64,000 nt of DNA from Nostoc sp. TCL240-02 (lineage in GTDB: Bacteria; Cyanobacteriota; Cyanobacteriia; Cyanobacteriales; Nostocaceae), in the NCBI RefSeq assembly GCF_013343235.1, contig NZ_CP040094.1, forward strand, positions 5,265,001 through 5,329,000, in the 5' to 3' direction. A model generated the notes under the pieces. It did not search any database. It was not told the DNA's origin and worked only from the letters and a program-made list of their open reading frames with translations. The number at the start of each line of letters is the position of its first letter. Position 1 is the stretch's first letter. The position numbers and the translations under genes were made by a program. Below are positions 8,698-17,753 of this stretch, piece by piece.

Positions 8698-9669
8698 ATG
8701 ACCCCAGCCACCTCCCTGTTTACCCCTGTGGAAGCAGACCTGCGACTACTAGCAGATAACCTAAAACAGCTAGTTGGAAATCGCCACCCCATTTTGTTTG
8801 CAGCAGCCGAACATTTATTCGGAGCTGGGGGAAAGCGTATCAGACCAGCAATTGTCCTGCTAATATCGCGGGCAACAATGTTAGAGCAAGATATTACACC
8901 GCGTCATCGCCGCCTAGCTGAGATTACAGAAATGATTCACACAGCAAGCTTGGTACATGACGATGTGGTAGATGAATCAGACGTGCGGCGAGGCGTTCCT
9001 ACCGTTCATAGTTTGTTCGGTAATCGCATTGCCATATTAGCAGGAGATTTTCTTTTTGCCCAATCGTCCTGGTATTTAGCAAACTTGGACAATTTGGAGG
9101 TTGTAAAACTCCTCTCAGAAGTCATTATGGATCTGGCTACTGGGGAGATCCAGCAGGGACTAAATCGTTTTGATGCTGGTATCTCTATTGAAACTTACCT
9201 CCAGAAGAGTTATTACAAAACAGCTTCGTTAATCGCCAACAGTTCTAAAGCTGCTGGGTTACTTAGTGAAGTCTCGCGGGAAACTGTTGAGCATCTGTAT
9301 AGCTATGGTCGTCATTTTGGTATAGCATTTCAAATCGTTGACGACATTCTAGATTTCACCAGTACGACAGATACCTTGGGTAAACCAGTGGGGTCTGATT
9401 TGAAAAGTGGTAATCTGACTGCGCCGGTTTTATTTGCTTTAAGGGAAAAATCATCCTTGGAAATGCTAATTGAGCGGGAGTTTGCTCAAGATGGAGATTT
9501 AGAGCAAGCACTAGCACTAATTCAAGATAGTCAAGGAATACAGCAGGCGCGGGAGTTAGCTGCTCACCATGCTAAGTTAGCAATTGAACATCTTGCAGTT
9601 CTCCCACCCTCAGAATCTCACCAGGCATTGATTAACATAGCTGAGTACACACTGAGTCGCCTCTATTAA
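8698..9669 (+). CDS. sds: Solanesyl (all-trans polyprenyl) diphosphate synthase
   Basis: A 323-residue trans-prenyltransferase that extends an allylic diphosphate with isopentenyl diphosphate to make the plastoquinone side chain (C45). First aspartate-rich motif HDDVVDESD at about residues 89-97 (DDxxD-type) and second motif DDILD at about 213-217; GAGGKRIRPAIVLL is the conserved substrate-binding segment. Length and the small residues before the first motif fit long-chain synthases rather than the GGPP synthase CrtE, but chain length is inferred from similarity. Monocistronic, followed by a bidirectional terminator at 9914-9955. Confidence 0.88.
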   Translation: MTPATSLFTPVEADLRLLADNLKQLVGNRHPILFAAAEHLFGAGGKRIRPAIVLLISRATMLEQDITPRHRRLAEITEMIHTASLVHDDVVDESDVRRGVPTVHSLFGNRIAILAGDFLFAQSSWYLANLDNLEVVKLLSEVIMDLATGEIQQGLNRFDAGISIETYLQKSYYKTASLIANSSKAAGLLSEVSRETVEHLYSYGRHFGIAFQIVDDILDFTSTTDTLGKPVGSDLKSGNLTAPVLFALREKSSLEMLIEREFAQDGDLEQALALIQDSQGIQQARELAAHHAKLAIEHLAVLPPSESHQALINIAEYTLSRLY

Positions 9670-9913
9670 CTCAGTTATTAGTTATTAGTTACAAAATGGG
9701 GCTTTAGATGCCAAGTTAAACCTACCAAATGTTCTTAGGTGGGGAAATTTTGCTCAGTTGTAAGCTAATTTTTGAAAAATGTTCACTGATAACTGTTTGA
9801 TCACCAATTTTAGATTAAGCCGATCGCCTGGTTCTTTAAAGAACTAAAAGGGTAGTAATTGGCATTAATTTCTTTTCATCAAAAACTTTTTCAAACAAAT
9901 TTGAGATTTAAAA

Positions 9914-9955
9914 TTTGGGATGTGGGATTGTATCTAAAAAATCCCACATCCCAAA
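9914..9955. terminator. Bidirectional terminator between sds and the next gene
   Basis: TTTGGGATGTGGGATT (9914-9929) and AATCCCACATCCCAAA (9940-9955) form a perfect 16-bp stem with a 10-base loop. It lies between convergent genes, six bases from the stop codon of the leftward gene, with A-rich and T-rich flanks, so it can serve both strands. Confidence 0.75.
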
Positions 9956-9960
9956 TCTTT

Positions 9961-10434
9961 CTATGCAATATCAGGGGGTATCTGTTTAGGCGATCGCTGC
10001 TGCCGCAACCTTTGTTGCATGAGTTTCTCTAGATCAGTTCGCCGAATTTCAACGGTATGAGTGGTCTTACCCGGCGTTTCCAAAAAAAGGATACTATCTA
10101 CGGGTTCTAATGCCACCAATTGGAACAAAATATGGGTGACAGGAACAATTTTAGCTAGCATTTGAGGGTCAAGCCCAGCAGGGGAAATTAGAGAGACATC
10201 CTGTATGGTAGGGAAAGCGTAAATAACGCGCTTTTCCAATCCTGGATTAGCACGATTGCTCAAGGTAGTTAAAACCCAGCTTGCCTCCGAATTTTGGAGA
10301 ATATAGTACTGGGAATGACGTAATTTTTGAGCGATCGCTCTAAGGGCAGGAGCAATTGCTGCAATCAGATTTGGTGTCATACCATCGCGGGGTGCATTGT
10401 CAATCAGCAATTGAATTTGTGCTTCTAAATCCAT
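9961..10434 (-). CDS. Conserved hypothetical protein upstream of hetZ
   Basis: A 157-residue soluble protein, not assigned to a named family. It begins MDLEAQIQLLIDNAPRDGM, continues with an alpha-helical segment (LIAAIAPALRAIAQKLRHSQYYIL) and an alternating hydrophobic beta-rich core, and ends with a basic tail (LMQQRLRQQRSPKQ). No transmembrane segment. The Met at 10434 is preferred; an upstream in-frame Met at 10473 would add 13 residues. It is divergent from hetZ, so the two share a roughly 200-base promoter interval. Confidence 0.65.
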   Translation of the reverse strand: MDLEAQIQLLIDNAPRDGMTPNLIAAIAPALRAIAQKLRHSQYYILQNSEASWVLTTLSNRANPGLEKRVIYAFPTIQDVSLISPAGLDPQMLAKIVPVTHILFQLVALEPVDSILFLETPGKTTHTVEIRRTDLEKLMQQRLRQQRSPKQIPPDIA

Positions 10435-10638
10435 AATGACTTGTATACGGCTCCTGGGTAATGGCAATAACATCTATCAAAGTGTGAACAATCCCATCCA
10501 AGTTGGGAATAATAAAATCAGCCATATCCTGAATGTAGGATTGGTCTGCGTTTAGCTTATACGTAAAACCAAAAAAGCCAATACCCACAGTCGTACAGGT
10601 TGTATTTAAATACTTAAGGTCTTTTGAAAACTGAGACT

Positions 10639-11844
10639 ATGAATTCAGCCGCAACCGCAACTATTCCATCTGCAAATATTCTGGGAGAAAATTCTAAAGG
10701 CGTGGAGGTGATCTTTCAACTCCTATCCAAGGAGTTTCAACAATCGACCAAAGCTTCGGAACAGAATTGCCATGATGTAGCAACACGTATTACCACCGAA
10801 GTATATCGGATTTGCCATGAGAGCAAACGTATTCAAGCTTCGGGAACTGTAGAAAGCTCGGCGATGACCCTGGCTCGGCATCGACTACAACAGTGTCTCA
10901 GGTACTATCAGTTGGGGTCAAATCGGGGCAGGGTAGAATTACACAGTACTCTGAGTGCAATTATTTATCGATACATTAATCCGCCTCAGAAGCAATTGAG
11001 TTATCAAGGGCGACTGACTATAATCGAAGATTTTTTACAAAGTTTTTATCTGGAAGCATTAAACGCTTTCCGCCGAGAAAATCAACTTGGTGCTACTTAT
11101 CGCCCTCAGACGCTTCTAGAATTGTCTGAGTACATGGCATTTACCGAGCGCTACGGCAAACGACGCATTCCCTTACCAGGCCGTCAGCAGCAGCTAATTA
11201 TCCTGCGGGCACAAACTTTTTCTCAACAGCAGCCCCCAGAAACCAGCGTAGATATAGAACAAGCCGCAGAAGGTAGCAATAACGAAGGCGATGGTTCTTG
11301 GGAAGAACCCGCAGTGCATCAATTGCGCTCTACAATGGCAACGCAAGCCGAACCCGAACCTGAAGAAGATACCTTGCGTTCGGTTGTGGTTACAGAATTA
11401 ATGAACTATCTCGAACAACGACAACAATCTGACTGTGCTGATTACTTTTCCCTCCGCCTCCAGGATCTCTCAGCACAAGAAATAGAGTCGATTTTAGGTT
11501 TAACCCCTCGTCAGAGAGATTATTTACAGCAGCGCTTCAAGTATCATTTAATTCGGTTTGCTTTATTACACCGTTGGGAATTAGTTCACGAGTGGCTGGA
11601 AGCTTCTTTGCACACCAATTTGGGTTTAACTCCCCAGCAATGGCAAGTATACACAGCACAGCTAGACAATAAGCAACGGTCTTTATTAGAGTTGAAGCAA
11701 CAAGGACAAGCCGATGAAAAAATCGCCAAAACTTTAGGGCTGTCAATGGCACAACTTCAAAAACGGTGGTTTAAGATTCTTGAGCAAGCTTGGGAAATTC
11801 GTAACTCATTAGTGTCCGGATCAGGTGCATCTACTCATGAATAG
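10639..11844 (+). CDS. hetZ: Heterocyst differentiation protein HetZ
   Basis: A 401-residue protein recognised as HetZ, a DNA-binding-type regulator that acts early in heterocyst differentiation and is controlled by HetR in Anabaena PCC 7120. Hallmarks seen: MNSAATATIPSANILGENSK at the N-terminus, SSAMTLARHRLQQCLRYYQL (about residues 75-94), and a C-terminal part with helix-turn-helix-like repeats (LSAQEIESILGLTPRQRDYL; LKQQGQADEKIAKTLGLSMA). The ATG at 10639 gives the family length; a TTG at 10624 would add five residues. The last 8 bases overlap patU, implying translational coupling. The GGGTCTAACCC-type HetR site reported for related genes was not found in the 200 bases upstream. Confidence 0.9.
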   Translation: MNSAATATIPSANILGENSKGVEVIFQLLSKEFQQSTKASEQNCHDVATRITTEVYRICHESKRIQASGTVESSAMTLARHRLQQCLRYYQLGSNRGRVELHSTLSAIIYRYINPPQKQLSYQGRLTIIEDFLQSFYLEALNAFRRENQLGATYRPQTLLELSEYMAFTERYGKRRIPLPGRQQQLIILRAQTFSQQQPPETSVDIEQAAEGSNNEGDGSWEEPAVHQLRSTMATQAEPEPEEDTLRSVVVTELMNYLEQRQQSDCADYFSLRLQDLSAQEIESILGLTPRQRDYLQQRFKYHLIRFALLHRWELVHEWLEASLHTNLGLTPQQWQVYTAQLDNKQRSLLELKQQGQADEKIAKTLGLSMAQLQKRWFKILEQAWEIRNSLVSGSGASTHE

Positions 11845-12814
11845 TGACTCAGAATCCTCACAATACCAGTATCTCGGTTGGTTATTGACAGATGATGTCA
11901 AAAATAACGAGCAATCGGTAGAATCTGAGGAAAATGACGGGGTAAAAAAACTCATCAATGAAGCCACTGCTTCAAAAAGCAGTGAGCCAAAATTGGGAGT
12001 AACGCCCCAGACCCTTCAATTGGGAGAAATTCCTACTGTGCAAGATCGTTTTCAAGCCGTCATTAAACATCGGTTACAAATCCAAGCCCAAGACCACCCA
12101 CCTTTGTTTCCCTGGGAAACACAATTAATCGACTATCCCGATTTTGTTGATGAGCCGTCAATGACGCTCGTTCCTACCTGGGGATGGATGGTACAACAGT
12201 CGAAGCTGAAACTGCCTTGCCCCTTGCCGGAAAGAGTTTTCCAGCAATTGCTAGAACAGTGTCAGGCATTGGTGACATCTTCAGTCCCTCTAGGGGCAAA
12301 ATTAGTTCAAGTGGTGGAGAACTTTTTTCCCAACGAGTCTCAAGCACTAAACGATATAGCTGGATTGGTGCTAAGAAGCACCTATCGCTCTGTCGGTACT
12401 CTGGAGACATTGCCCAATATTCAGAGCGATTACTCAGATTTACAGCCGCGTCAACAGATGGCTTTGTCGTTGCTGGCAGCTAAACAACTGCTGGAAAATT
12501 TGACTCTACCACTTTCAGCAACCAATCCAGTGGTAGAAAGACAATGGCTAACCACTGTCGGTAATTTGAACATCAGAGTAGAGTATCAGTCTGTAGGTAA
12601 ACTTACGAAGTTACTTGTTCAGGCTGAGTTACCTGTTAAAGGAACTTTAATACTTCGTGGAAGTGGCACTTTAGCAATGGCAACATCTTCGACTTCGGGA
12701 TACTTAAGTGTAGAGTTAGGTTGTGAGCAACTTAACCCAACTTATACTCTGGAAGTTGAGTTTCCAGAAATAGACCAACAGCCGCTTTTGTTTGTCATTA
12801 ATCCCACTGCGTAA
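11837..12814 (+). CDS. patU: Heterocyst pattern protein PatU
   Basis: A 325-residue protein immediately downstream of and overlapping hetZ, the position and order of patU in Nostoc. The counterpart in Anabaena PCC 7120 is split into patU5 and patU3; here it is one uninterrupted frame. It starts MNSDSESSQYQYLGWLLTDD, has an acidic low-complexity stretch (residues 20-60), a DRFQAVIKHRLQIQAQ helix and a beta-rich C-terminal half. PatU3 and HetZ are reported to interact in pattern control; the biochemical activity is unknown. A GTG at 11825 is a possible but less likely start. Confidence 0.82.
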   Translation: MNSDSESSQYQYLGWLLTDDVKNNEQSVESEENDGVKKLINEATASKSSEPKLGVTPQTLQLGEIPTVQDRFQAVIKHRLQIQAQDHPPLFPWETQLIDYPDFVDEPSMTLVPTWGWMVQQSKLKLPCPLPERVFQQLLEQCQALVTSSVPLGAKLVQVVENFFPNESQALNDIAGLVLRSTYRSVGTLETLPNIQSDYSDLQPRQQMALSLLAAKQLLENLTLPLSATNPVVERQWLTTVGNLNIRVEYQSVGKLTKLLVQAELPVKGTLILRGSGTLAMATSSTSGYLSVELGCEQLNPTYTLEVEFPEIDQQPLLFVINPTA

Positions 12815-12859
12815 TTTTAATTACCATACTAGTACGTAATACCGCATATCTTAAGGTGA

Positions 12860-13219
12860 CTATTCCCTAGCTGTTGCCTTGGGGCTTTTCAGTCTCTAGA
12901 TACTACTAGCAACAGGGTGCTTACTTATACTTAGGCGTGGTTACAGTTAACCAGTGGTGTAGACTCACCCTCCATCCCATAAATTGAATGTTCGTGGATA
13001 CTCGTCAGTCCACTCAGTTACTAGCAAAGCCTGGGGAACGAGTTACTTTGTTGTGCTGATTTCGCCTCTATTTTACCAAGCAACCAATTTTTCACAACGA
13101 ATTTATTCGATTGTGCTGTTTTTTTATACAAAATTATGTTCACTCTTGGCGCAATAGACACCCTACGACAGGAGAAGGGAAGCAAAGGTTGAAAACTCTA
13201 TTTTCAACCTTTTTATTTT
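12860..13219 (+). ncRNA. Candidate structured RNA downstream of patU
   Basis: The 541-base gap 12815-13355 lacks a good frame but is rich in pairing. Local stems: CTGTTGC/GCAACAG (12871-12877 with 12909-12915), GGTTA/TAACC (near 12939-12952), GGTG/CACC (12956-12959 with 12966-12969) and GTGGA/TCCAC (12994-12998 with 13009-13013). A long-range helix can join TTCCCT plus CTGTTG (12863-12876) with CGACAG plus AGGGAA (13166-13181). The interval ends in a strong intrinsic terminator at 13186-13219. It was not matched with confidence to RNase P RNA, tmRNA or SRP RNA. A long patU 3' UTR is the main alternative. Confidence 0.4.
13186..13219 (+). terminator. Intrinsic terminator
   Basis: AGGTTGAAAA (13186-13195) and TTTTCAACCT (13201-13210) form a perfect 10-bp stem with a 5-base loop followed by TTTTATTTT. 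It lies 372 bases past the patU stop, so the transcript it ends is either a long patU 3' UTR or a separate RNA. Confidence 0.8.
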
Positions 13220-13355
13220 GTAAAAATAGGCGCTAAACCTTGATAAATGAATGAAGACAGGATAATAAAGCTTCTTCTAACGGGAATACTTTACAGTAGG
13301 GCGAATAGTTTCGTCCTCAACATTGTTTCCGTGGCATCTATAACTTAGACTCGAA

Positions 13356-15677
13356 ATGCTCAACTTATCCAGGATGAATCGGTTTTGGCGTGTCCCTGTG
13401 GGTAATTTCTGGCGGCAAAATTTGCAGCGCTCGCCTTTGACAGAAGTGGAAGATTCAATTCCCTTACGGGTGCTGGTGCTAGCATTGGTTATTTTGGGAA
13501 TTGGGGCGACAGATATCGCCGCCGAGACTTCATTCAGTTTTTGGGCGTTACCCCTAAGTGTATCGGGTGCTATTTGGAGTTATTATCGTCGCCGCGATGC
13601 CAATGTTGCAGTTAAATTTTGCATCGCTATCGGAATGTTAATGGCACTCGGTAGCTTCTTTGGGCGGTTAGTGGGAGAGTTAAATGATACACGGTTGGGT
13701 TTGGCGGAGTTATTAATTCAACTTCAGGTGTTGCACAGCTTTGATACACCCCGCCGGAAAAATTTGGGCTATTCAATTGTTATAGGACTGATTTTATTAG
13801 GTGTGGCGGCAACGTTAAGTCAGACTTTAGCATTTGCACCCGTTTTGCTGTTATTTTTAGCGATCGCTCTGCCAACTTTAGTACTAGATTATCGCTCACG
13901 TTTGGGTTTGCAGCCATTAAAAACTCAAAAGGAAAAATTCAACCCAAAGAATTCCTCAACTCTTAATTTTAAATTTTTAACTCTGACTTTTTTACTAATT
14001 GTCAGTCTAGGACTGGCAATTTTTGCTGTTTTACCAAGATTTCCTGGTTATCAATTACGGAATTTTCCTGTGAGTTCTGCTATCCAGTTAAAAGGTAATT
14101 TTACAGGGCGTACTATCATCAATCCCGGTTATGTCCGTCAAGGTAGTGGTAATAATCAAGGCAGTGGTACGGGACAAGTCCGAAGTGGTGAACCAGGTAA
14201 GGTAGATAATAACTTTTATTACGGTTTTAATAGCCAAATTAACCAAAATCTGCGCGGTGAGATGAAACCCAAGGTTGTGATGCGGGTGCGATCGCAAGCT
14301 GAGGGTTTTTGGCGAGTACTAGGATTTGACCGCTATACGGGTAAAGGATGGGAAGTTTCCCGTAATGAAGATGTTACGACCATCAAGCGATCGCCTTGGT
14401 CTTACCAAATTTTCCTGAACCCACCTCTGACTACTGCTAAAACCCAAGAAATAGTACAAACTTATACAGTAGTGGCGGACTTGCCTAACCTAATTCCGGC
14501 GATGGCTTATCCCAAAGATATTTACTTTCCGACACCGATGGTTGCGGTTGATAAAGAAGATGGATTGCGATCGCCTGTGGAATTATCAGAAGGACTCACC
14601 TACACGGTAATTTCTGAAGTACCATACCGCGATCGCACTAAATTAGGTGAAGCTTCTACTAAATATCCACGAGATATTAAACAGCATTATCTGCAAATTC
14701 CTCCCGAAATTACTGAAAAAGTCCAACAACGTACCGAAGAAATCCTTGCTAACTACAGTCGGGAAGGAGTCACAAAGTCTTCTAAAAGCCTAGATTCAGC
14801 CTATGAAAAGGCTCTCTACTTAGCTCAATATTTAAAGCAACGTTACTCTCTTCCCCAAAATCCTTTAGATTTGCCTTATTTGGGAGAAAAAGATGATTTA
14901 GTAGAAGCTTTTTTATTCAAATATAAAGGCGGTTATCCAGACCATTTCTCCACAGTTCTCACGGTGATGCTACGTTCCATTGGTATCCCAGCGCGGTTAG
15001 TGGCAGGGTTTAGTTCAGGAGAATTTAATCCATTTACTGGGCTATATGTTGTCCGTAATACTGACGCTTATGCGATGACAGAAGTATATTTTCCCAAATA
15101 TGGCTGGTTTGCCTTTGACCCGATTCCCAATCATCCCCTCATACCTCCATCAGTAGAAGATACTCAGACTTTTAGTGTATTGCGCCAGTTATGGCACTGG
15201 GTTGCTGGATGGCTACCTTCTCCAGTGACAGGTTTATTGAATAATGTATTTGAGACAATATTTAAGTGGGTGATTAGAGCGATCGCTTGGTTTTTAGCTT
15301 TATTTTCTCAAGGTTGGTTTGGTATATTAACTGGCTTAATCTTGGTAACTACAGCGGCTTTCTTCGGTTGGCTGGGTTGGGGTCAGTGGCGAGAGTGGCG
15401 CAACCGCCGATGGTTAAAGAAATTGCCAGCAATGGAAAGCCTTTATCAACAAATGCTGCAATGGACAACCCAAAAAGGTTTAGGTAAACATCCAGCACAA
15501 ACACCTTTAGAGTATGCCAGAGGATCGTACCAGCATCATCCTCTAGCCACTGCTGAAGTAATAGATGAGATTAGCCAAGCTTATGTTGGCTGGCGTTATG
15601 GTGGTCATACGCCTAACTTGAAGCGACTGCGGCAAAGATGGCAAGGTATCAAAAATGCTGGTAAGGCTGATAAGTAA
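13356..15677 (+). CDS. TgpA-like transglutaminase-fold membrane protein, catalytic residues replaced
   Basis: A 773-residue membrane protein with the TgpA layout: about six N-terminal transmembrane segments (residues 35-235), a periplasmic transglutaminase-like domain (about 480-590), a further transmembrane segment (about 645-670), and a cytoplasmic DUF4129-like tail. The papain-like core is recognisable (VMLRSIGIPARLVAGFSSG, then EVYFPKYGWFAFDPI). However, the place of the catalytic Cys (usually GxCxxFA) reads GGYPDHFST, and the place of the His (usually DAHAW) reads DAYAM. It should therefore not be a classical transglutaminase or protease. Function unknown; cell-envelope role inferred from topology. 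Confidence 0.75.
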   Translation: MLNLSRMNRFWRVPVGNFWRQNLQRSPLTEVEDSIPLRVLVLALVILGIGATDIAAETSFSFWALPLSVSGAIWSYYRRRDANVAVKFCIAIGMLMALGSFFGRLVGELNDTRLGLAELLIQLQVLHSFDTPRRKNLGYSIVIGLILLGVAATLSQTLAFAPVLLLFLAIALPTLVLDYRSRLGLQPLKTQKEKFNPKNSSTLNFKFLTLTFLLIVSLGLAIFAVLPRFPGYQLRNFPVSSAIQLKGNFTGRTIINPGYVRQGSGNNQGSGTGQVRSGEPGKVDNNFYYGFNSQINQNLRGEMKPKVVMRVRSQAEGFWRVLGFDRYTGKGWEVSRNEDVTTIKRSPWSYQIFLNPPLTTAKTQEIVQTYTVVADLPNLIPAMAYPKDIYFPTPMVAVDKEDGLRSPVELSEGLTYTVISEVPYRDRTKLGEASTKYPRDIKQHYLQIPPEITEKVQQRTEEILANYSREGVTKSSKSLDSAYEKALYLAQYLKQRYSLPQNPLDLPYLGEKDDLVEAFLFKYKGGYPDHFSTVLTVMLRSIGIPARLVAGFSSGEFNPFTGLYVVRNTDAYAMTEVYFPKYGWFAFDPIPNHPLIPPSVEDTQTFSVLRQLWHWVAGWLPSPVTGLLNNVFETIFKWVIRAIAWFLALFSQGWFGILTGLILVTTAAFFGWLGWGQWREWRNRRWLKKLPAMESLYQQMLQWTTQKGLGKHPAQTPLEYARGSYQHHPLATAEVIDEISQAYVGWRYGGHTPNLKRLRQRWQGIKNAGKADK

Positions 15678-15833
15678 CTCCAGTTGCGGGTTATCAACTG
15701 ACGTGTGTTTGCTCAACCTCAATTCATACGATGTTTTGTGTAAGTCCTATAGAAGAAACTCTAAATGCAATAAATCCTAAAATACCAAATATAGCTGTAG
15801 CTACACCTGTCTTTCAACCTGCTTCCTTAAGAA

Positions 15834-16310
15834 TTATTTCCGTCGTTTCGGCATAGGACGCATTGCTTCTCGACCCAACATAAACATCCCTGCAACACCC
15901 AAACTAACAAACCAAACATATTGATACCAGTATTGCCGAATCTGCTCACCAGTGCTGAGTTCTGGATGCAAGGTGTTCAAGTACAGTAGTAGCACTAATA
16001 TCATCAGTGCCCCAAAACCAACAAAGCTTAAGCCAACACGAATTCGTACAGGTCGCAGTTCAAAATCACTAATAGTGTCTAGGTCAATTTCTGCCAATTC
16101 CTTAAAGGAGTCATCTGCTAAAGATGAGGTTACTTGGAATTTATTGCTCAGTTTTGATGGCAAAATCGGCGACAGTATTGCTACAGTTGGGCGGCGTAGT
16201 AAAGCCTCGGTATCTCGCAGCACTTGCAATGGCTTACGGTTAGTAGTTTGTTGAGCAAACTCTATATTGTCTGTGGATGTTGGGGCATTGGCTTTACTTT
16301 CAAAATCCAT
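15834..16310 (-). CDS. Two-span membrane protein of unknown function
   Basis: A 158-residue protein with a hydrophilic N-terminal half (TEALLRRPTVAILSPILPSK) and two transmembrane segments near the C-terminus (VGLSFVGFGALMILVLLLYL and YVWFVSLGVAGMFMLGREAM), ending PMPKRRK. The layout resembles small cyanobacterial assembly-factor-like proteins, but no family was recognised. The ATG at 16310 is preferred over one ten codons upstream because of a GAAG just before it. It lies 85 bases past the pcxA stop in the same direction and may be cotranscribed with it. Confidence 0.65.
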   Translation of the reverse strand: MDFESKANAPTSTDNIEFAQQTTNRKPLQVLRDTEALLRRPTVAILSPILPSKLSNKFQVTSSLADDSFKELAEIDLDTISDFELRPVRIRVGLSFVGFGALMILVLLLYLNTLHPELSTGEQIRQYWYQYVWFVSLGVAGMFMLGREAMRPMPKRRK

Positions 16311-16395
16311 AGTATGCTTCAGAAAAACTAGGATATACATAGCCTAGCGAATCATTAGAAAAATGCATCAAAATAATATAATTATGAATTATAAA

Positions 16396-17670
16396 TTACT
16401 CATCCATCTCTTTTAATGTTGCTAATGCCGACGGAGATAAGCGACTCAGATAGCGGAATATCCAGTACTTAAAGATAGTGTTTAAAATTACAGGAAATGT
16501 CGCAATAAATAAAAATATTGCATTTCTACTGGCTGGCAAACCTAAATGTTCTGCAAATCCTTCCAGAAGAACCTCCCACCCATCTGGGGAATGGAATCCT
16601 ACGAATATATCTGTAAAGAGAATAATTATAAAAGCCTTAGCACTATCGCTCAATCCATAGACTATAGTATCTATGAAAGACTTCACAATCACAATTTCTC
16701 TTTTACTATAAACGATAATTAGACTAAAAGAAATTAATGATATCAAATCAGCAAAAACATTACTAACAGCACTATTAGTTTTTAGATTAAATTCCTCAGC
16801 TATCTCAATTGCTTTGTCCTTTATTTTTTCTTTAATTACCTCCGAAGAAAGTGCTGGCGCATTATTTAATAAAGATTCAAACCTCAAATTTTGTTGAAAA
16901 TTAGATAATTCATGGATAGCTTCTTTTTCCATGTCAGAATTGATGAAAATTTGAGATGTATTCTCTCCTCTAGTCTTTTCTAATAGAGGAATAACTAAGA
17001 ATTGTTTAGATAAAATCTGAGTCAAAAGTGGAACAATAATTAAAGTAAGTAAAAATCTTAGACCAATCTTTGTTTTATTTTTAGAAATTCGGTAATTTCT
17101 GACAAATTCTTCTTCTCCCTGTGGTGAAAAATCTCCTTTAATTTTATTAATAGTTCTGCCAATAGATCCGGGCAAAGCTCTAACTTTTTGATTGGGAGGC
17201 AGACGTTTAATATTAGATAACTCTGATTGTTTATTGATTTCACTCTGAGTAACTTTCAGTGGTTTATAATTTGACAATAACTCACTGTTACTAATCAGCT
17301 CATCTTTGATAGCGTATTTCTCTACAACTTCATCAATCACCTTCAGCTTTTCTAATAAAACAGAATTAGAGATATTGACAATTCCCCGACTAAGTTGGAA
17401 TTCTGCCAGCCTGAACTTGATAATAGTTAAGTTTTTATCAAGATAGACTTGCCAATAAGACATCGCGGTTTCAGTATATTTTACTGATTCTGAAGATATT
17501 TTTTTACCTTCAAAATGTTCTATTTCGATGTTTTTAATTCTCTGAGCGGCTTGTTGAGCTTCTAAGAGCGCCCTTTCTGGTGTATTGAAAAACCAATTGT
17601 TAAGCGAGCGCAAATACTTTTGGAAATTTTGGTGAAGCAATTCTGCTGTTTTGGTAAATAAATTTTTCAT
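16396..17670 (-). CDS. pcxA: Proton extrusion protein PcxA (CemA/CotA family)
   Basis: A 424-residue membrane protein of the CemA/PcxA family, needed for light-induced Na+-dependent proton extrusion in Synechocystis and linked to inorganic carbon uptake. A long soluble N-terminal region with helical character (ERALLEAQQAAQRIKNIEIE) precedes the conserved LPGSIGRTINKIKGDFSPQG segment (about residues 159-178). Transmembrane helices follow at about 200-225, 310-330, 345-360 and 390-410. FTDIFVGFHSPDGWEVLLEG is the family signature. The IS1634-like element lies 83 bases upstream of its start and may have displaced its promoter. Confidence 0.9.
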   Translation of the reverse strand: MKNLFTKTAELLHQNFQKYLRSLNNWFFNTPERALLEAQQAAQRIKNIEIEHFEGKKISSESVKYTETAMSYWQVYLDKNLTIIKFRLAEFQLSRGIVNISNSVLLEKLKVIDEVVEKYAIKDELISNSELLSNYKPLKVTQSEINKQSELSNIKRLPPNQKVRALPGSIGRTINKIKGDFSPQGEEEFVRNYRISKNKTKIGLRFLLTLIIVPLLTQILSKQFLVIPLLEKTRGENTSQIFINSDMEKEAIHELSNFQQNLRFESLLNNAPALSSEVIKEKIKDKAIEIAEEFNLKTNSAVSNVFADLISLISFSLIIVYSKREIVIVKSFIDTIVYGLSDSAKAFIIILFTDIFVGFHSPDGWEVLLEGFAEHLGLPASRNAIFLFIATFPVILNTIFKYWIFRYLSRLSPSALATLKEMDE

Positions 17671-17753
17671 TATACGTATAAAAAATTACACTATGTGTAT
17701 TGTAGTTATATAAATATAAAAAGTAGGTAATACCTAGTTTAAAATATTATTAA

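Noticed and set aside
10400..10588. 62-codon minus-strand frame between the hypothetical gene and hetZ
   Set aside because: Overlaps the start of the better supported gene at 9961-10434 in another frame and lies in the hetZ promoter interval; no RBS.
10435..10638. HetR-binding inverted repeat expected upstream of hetZ
   Set aside because: The interval was read for a GGGTCTAACCC-type palindrome and none was found; a degenerate site cannot be excluded.
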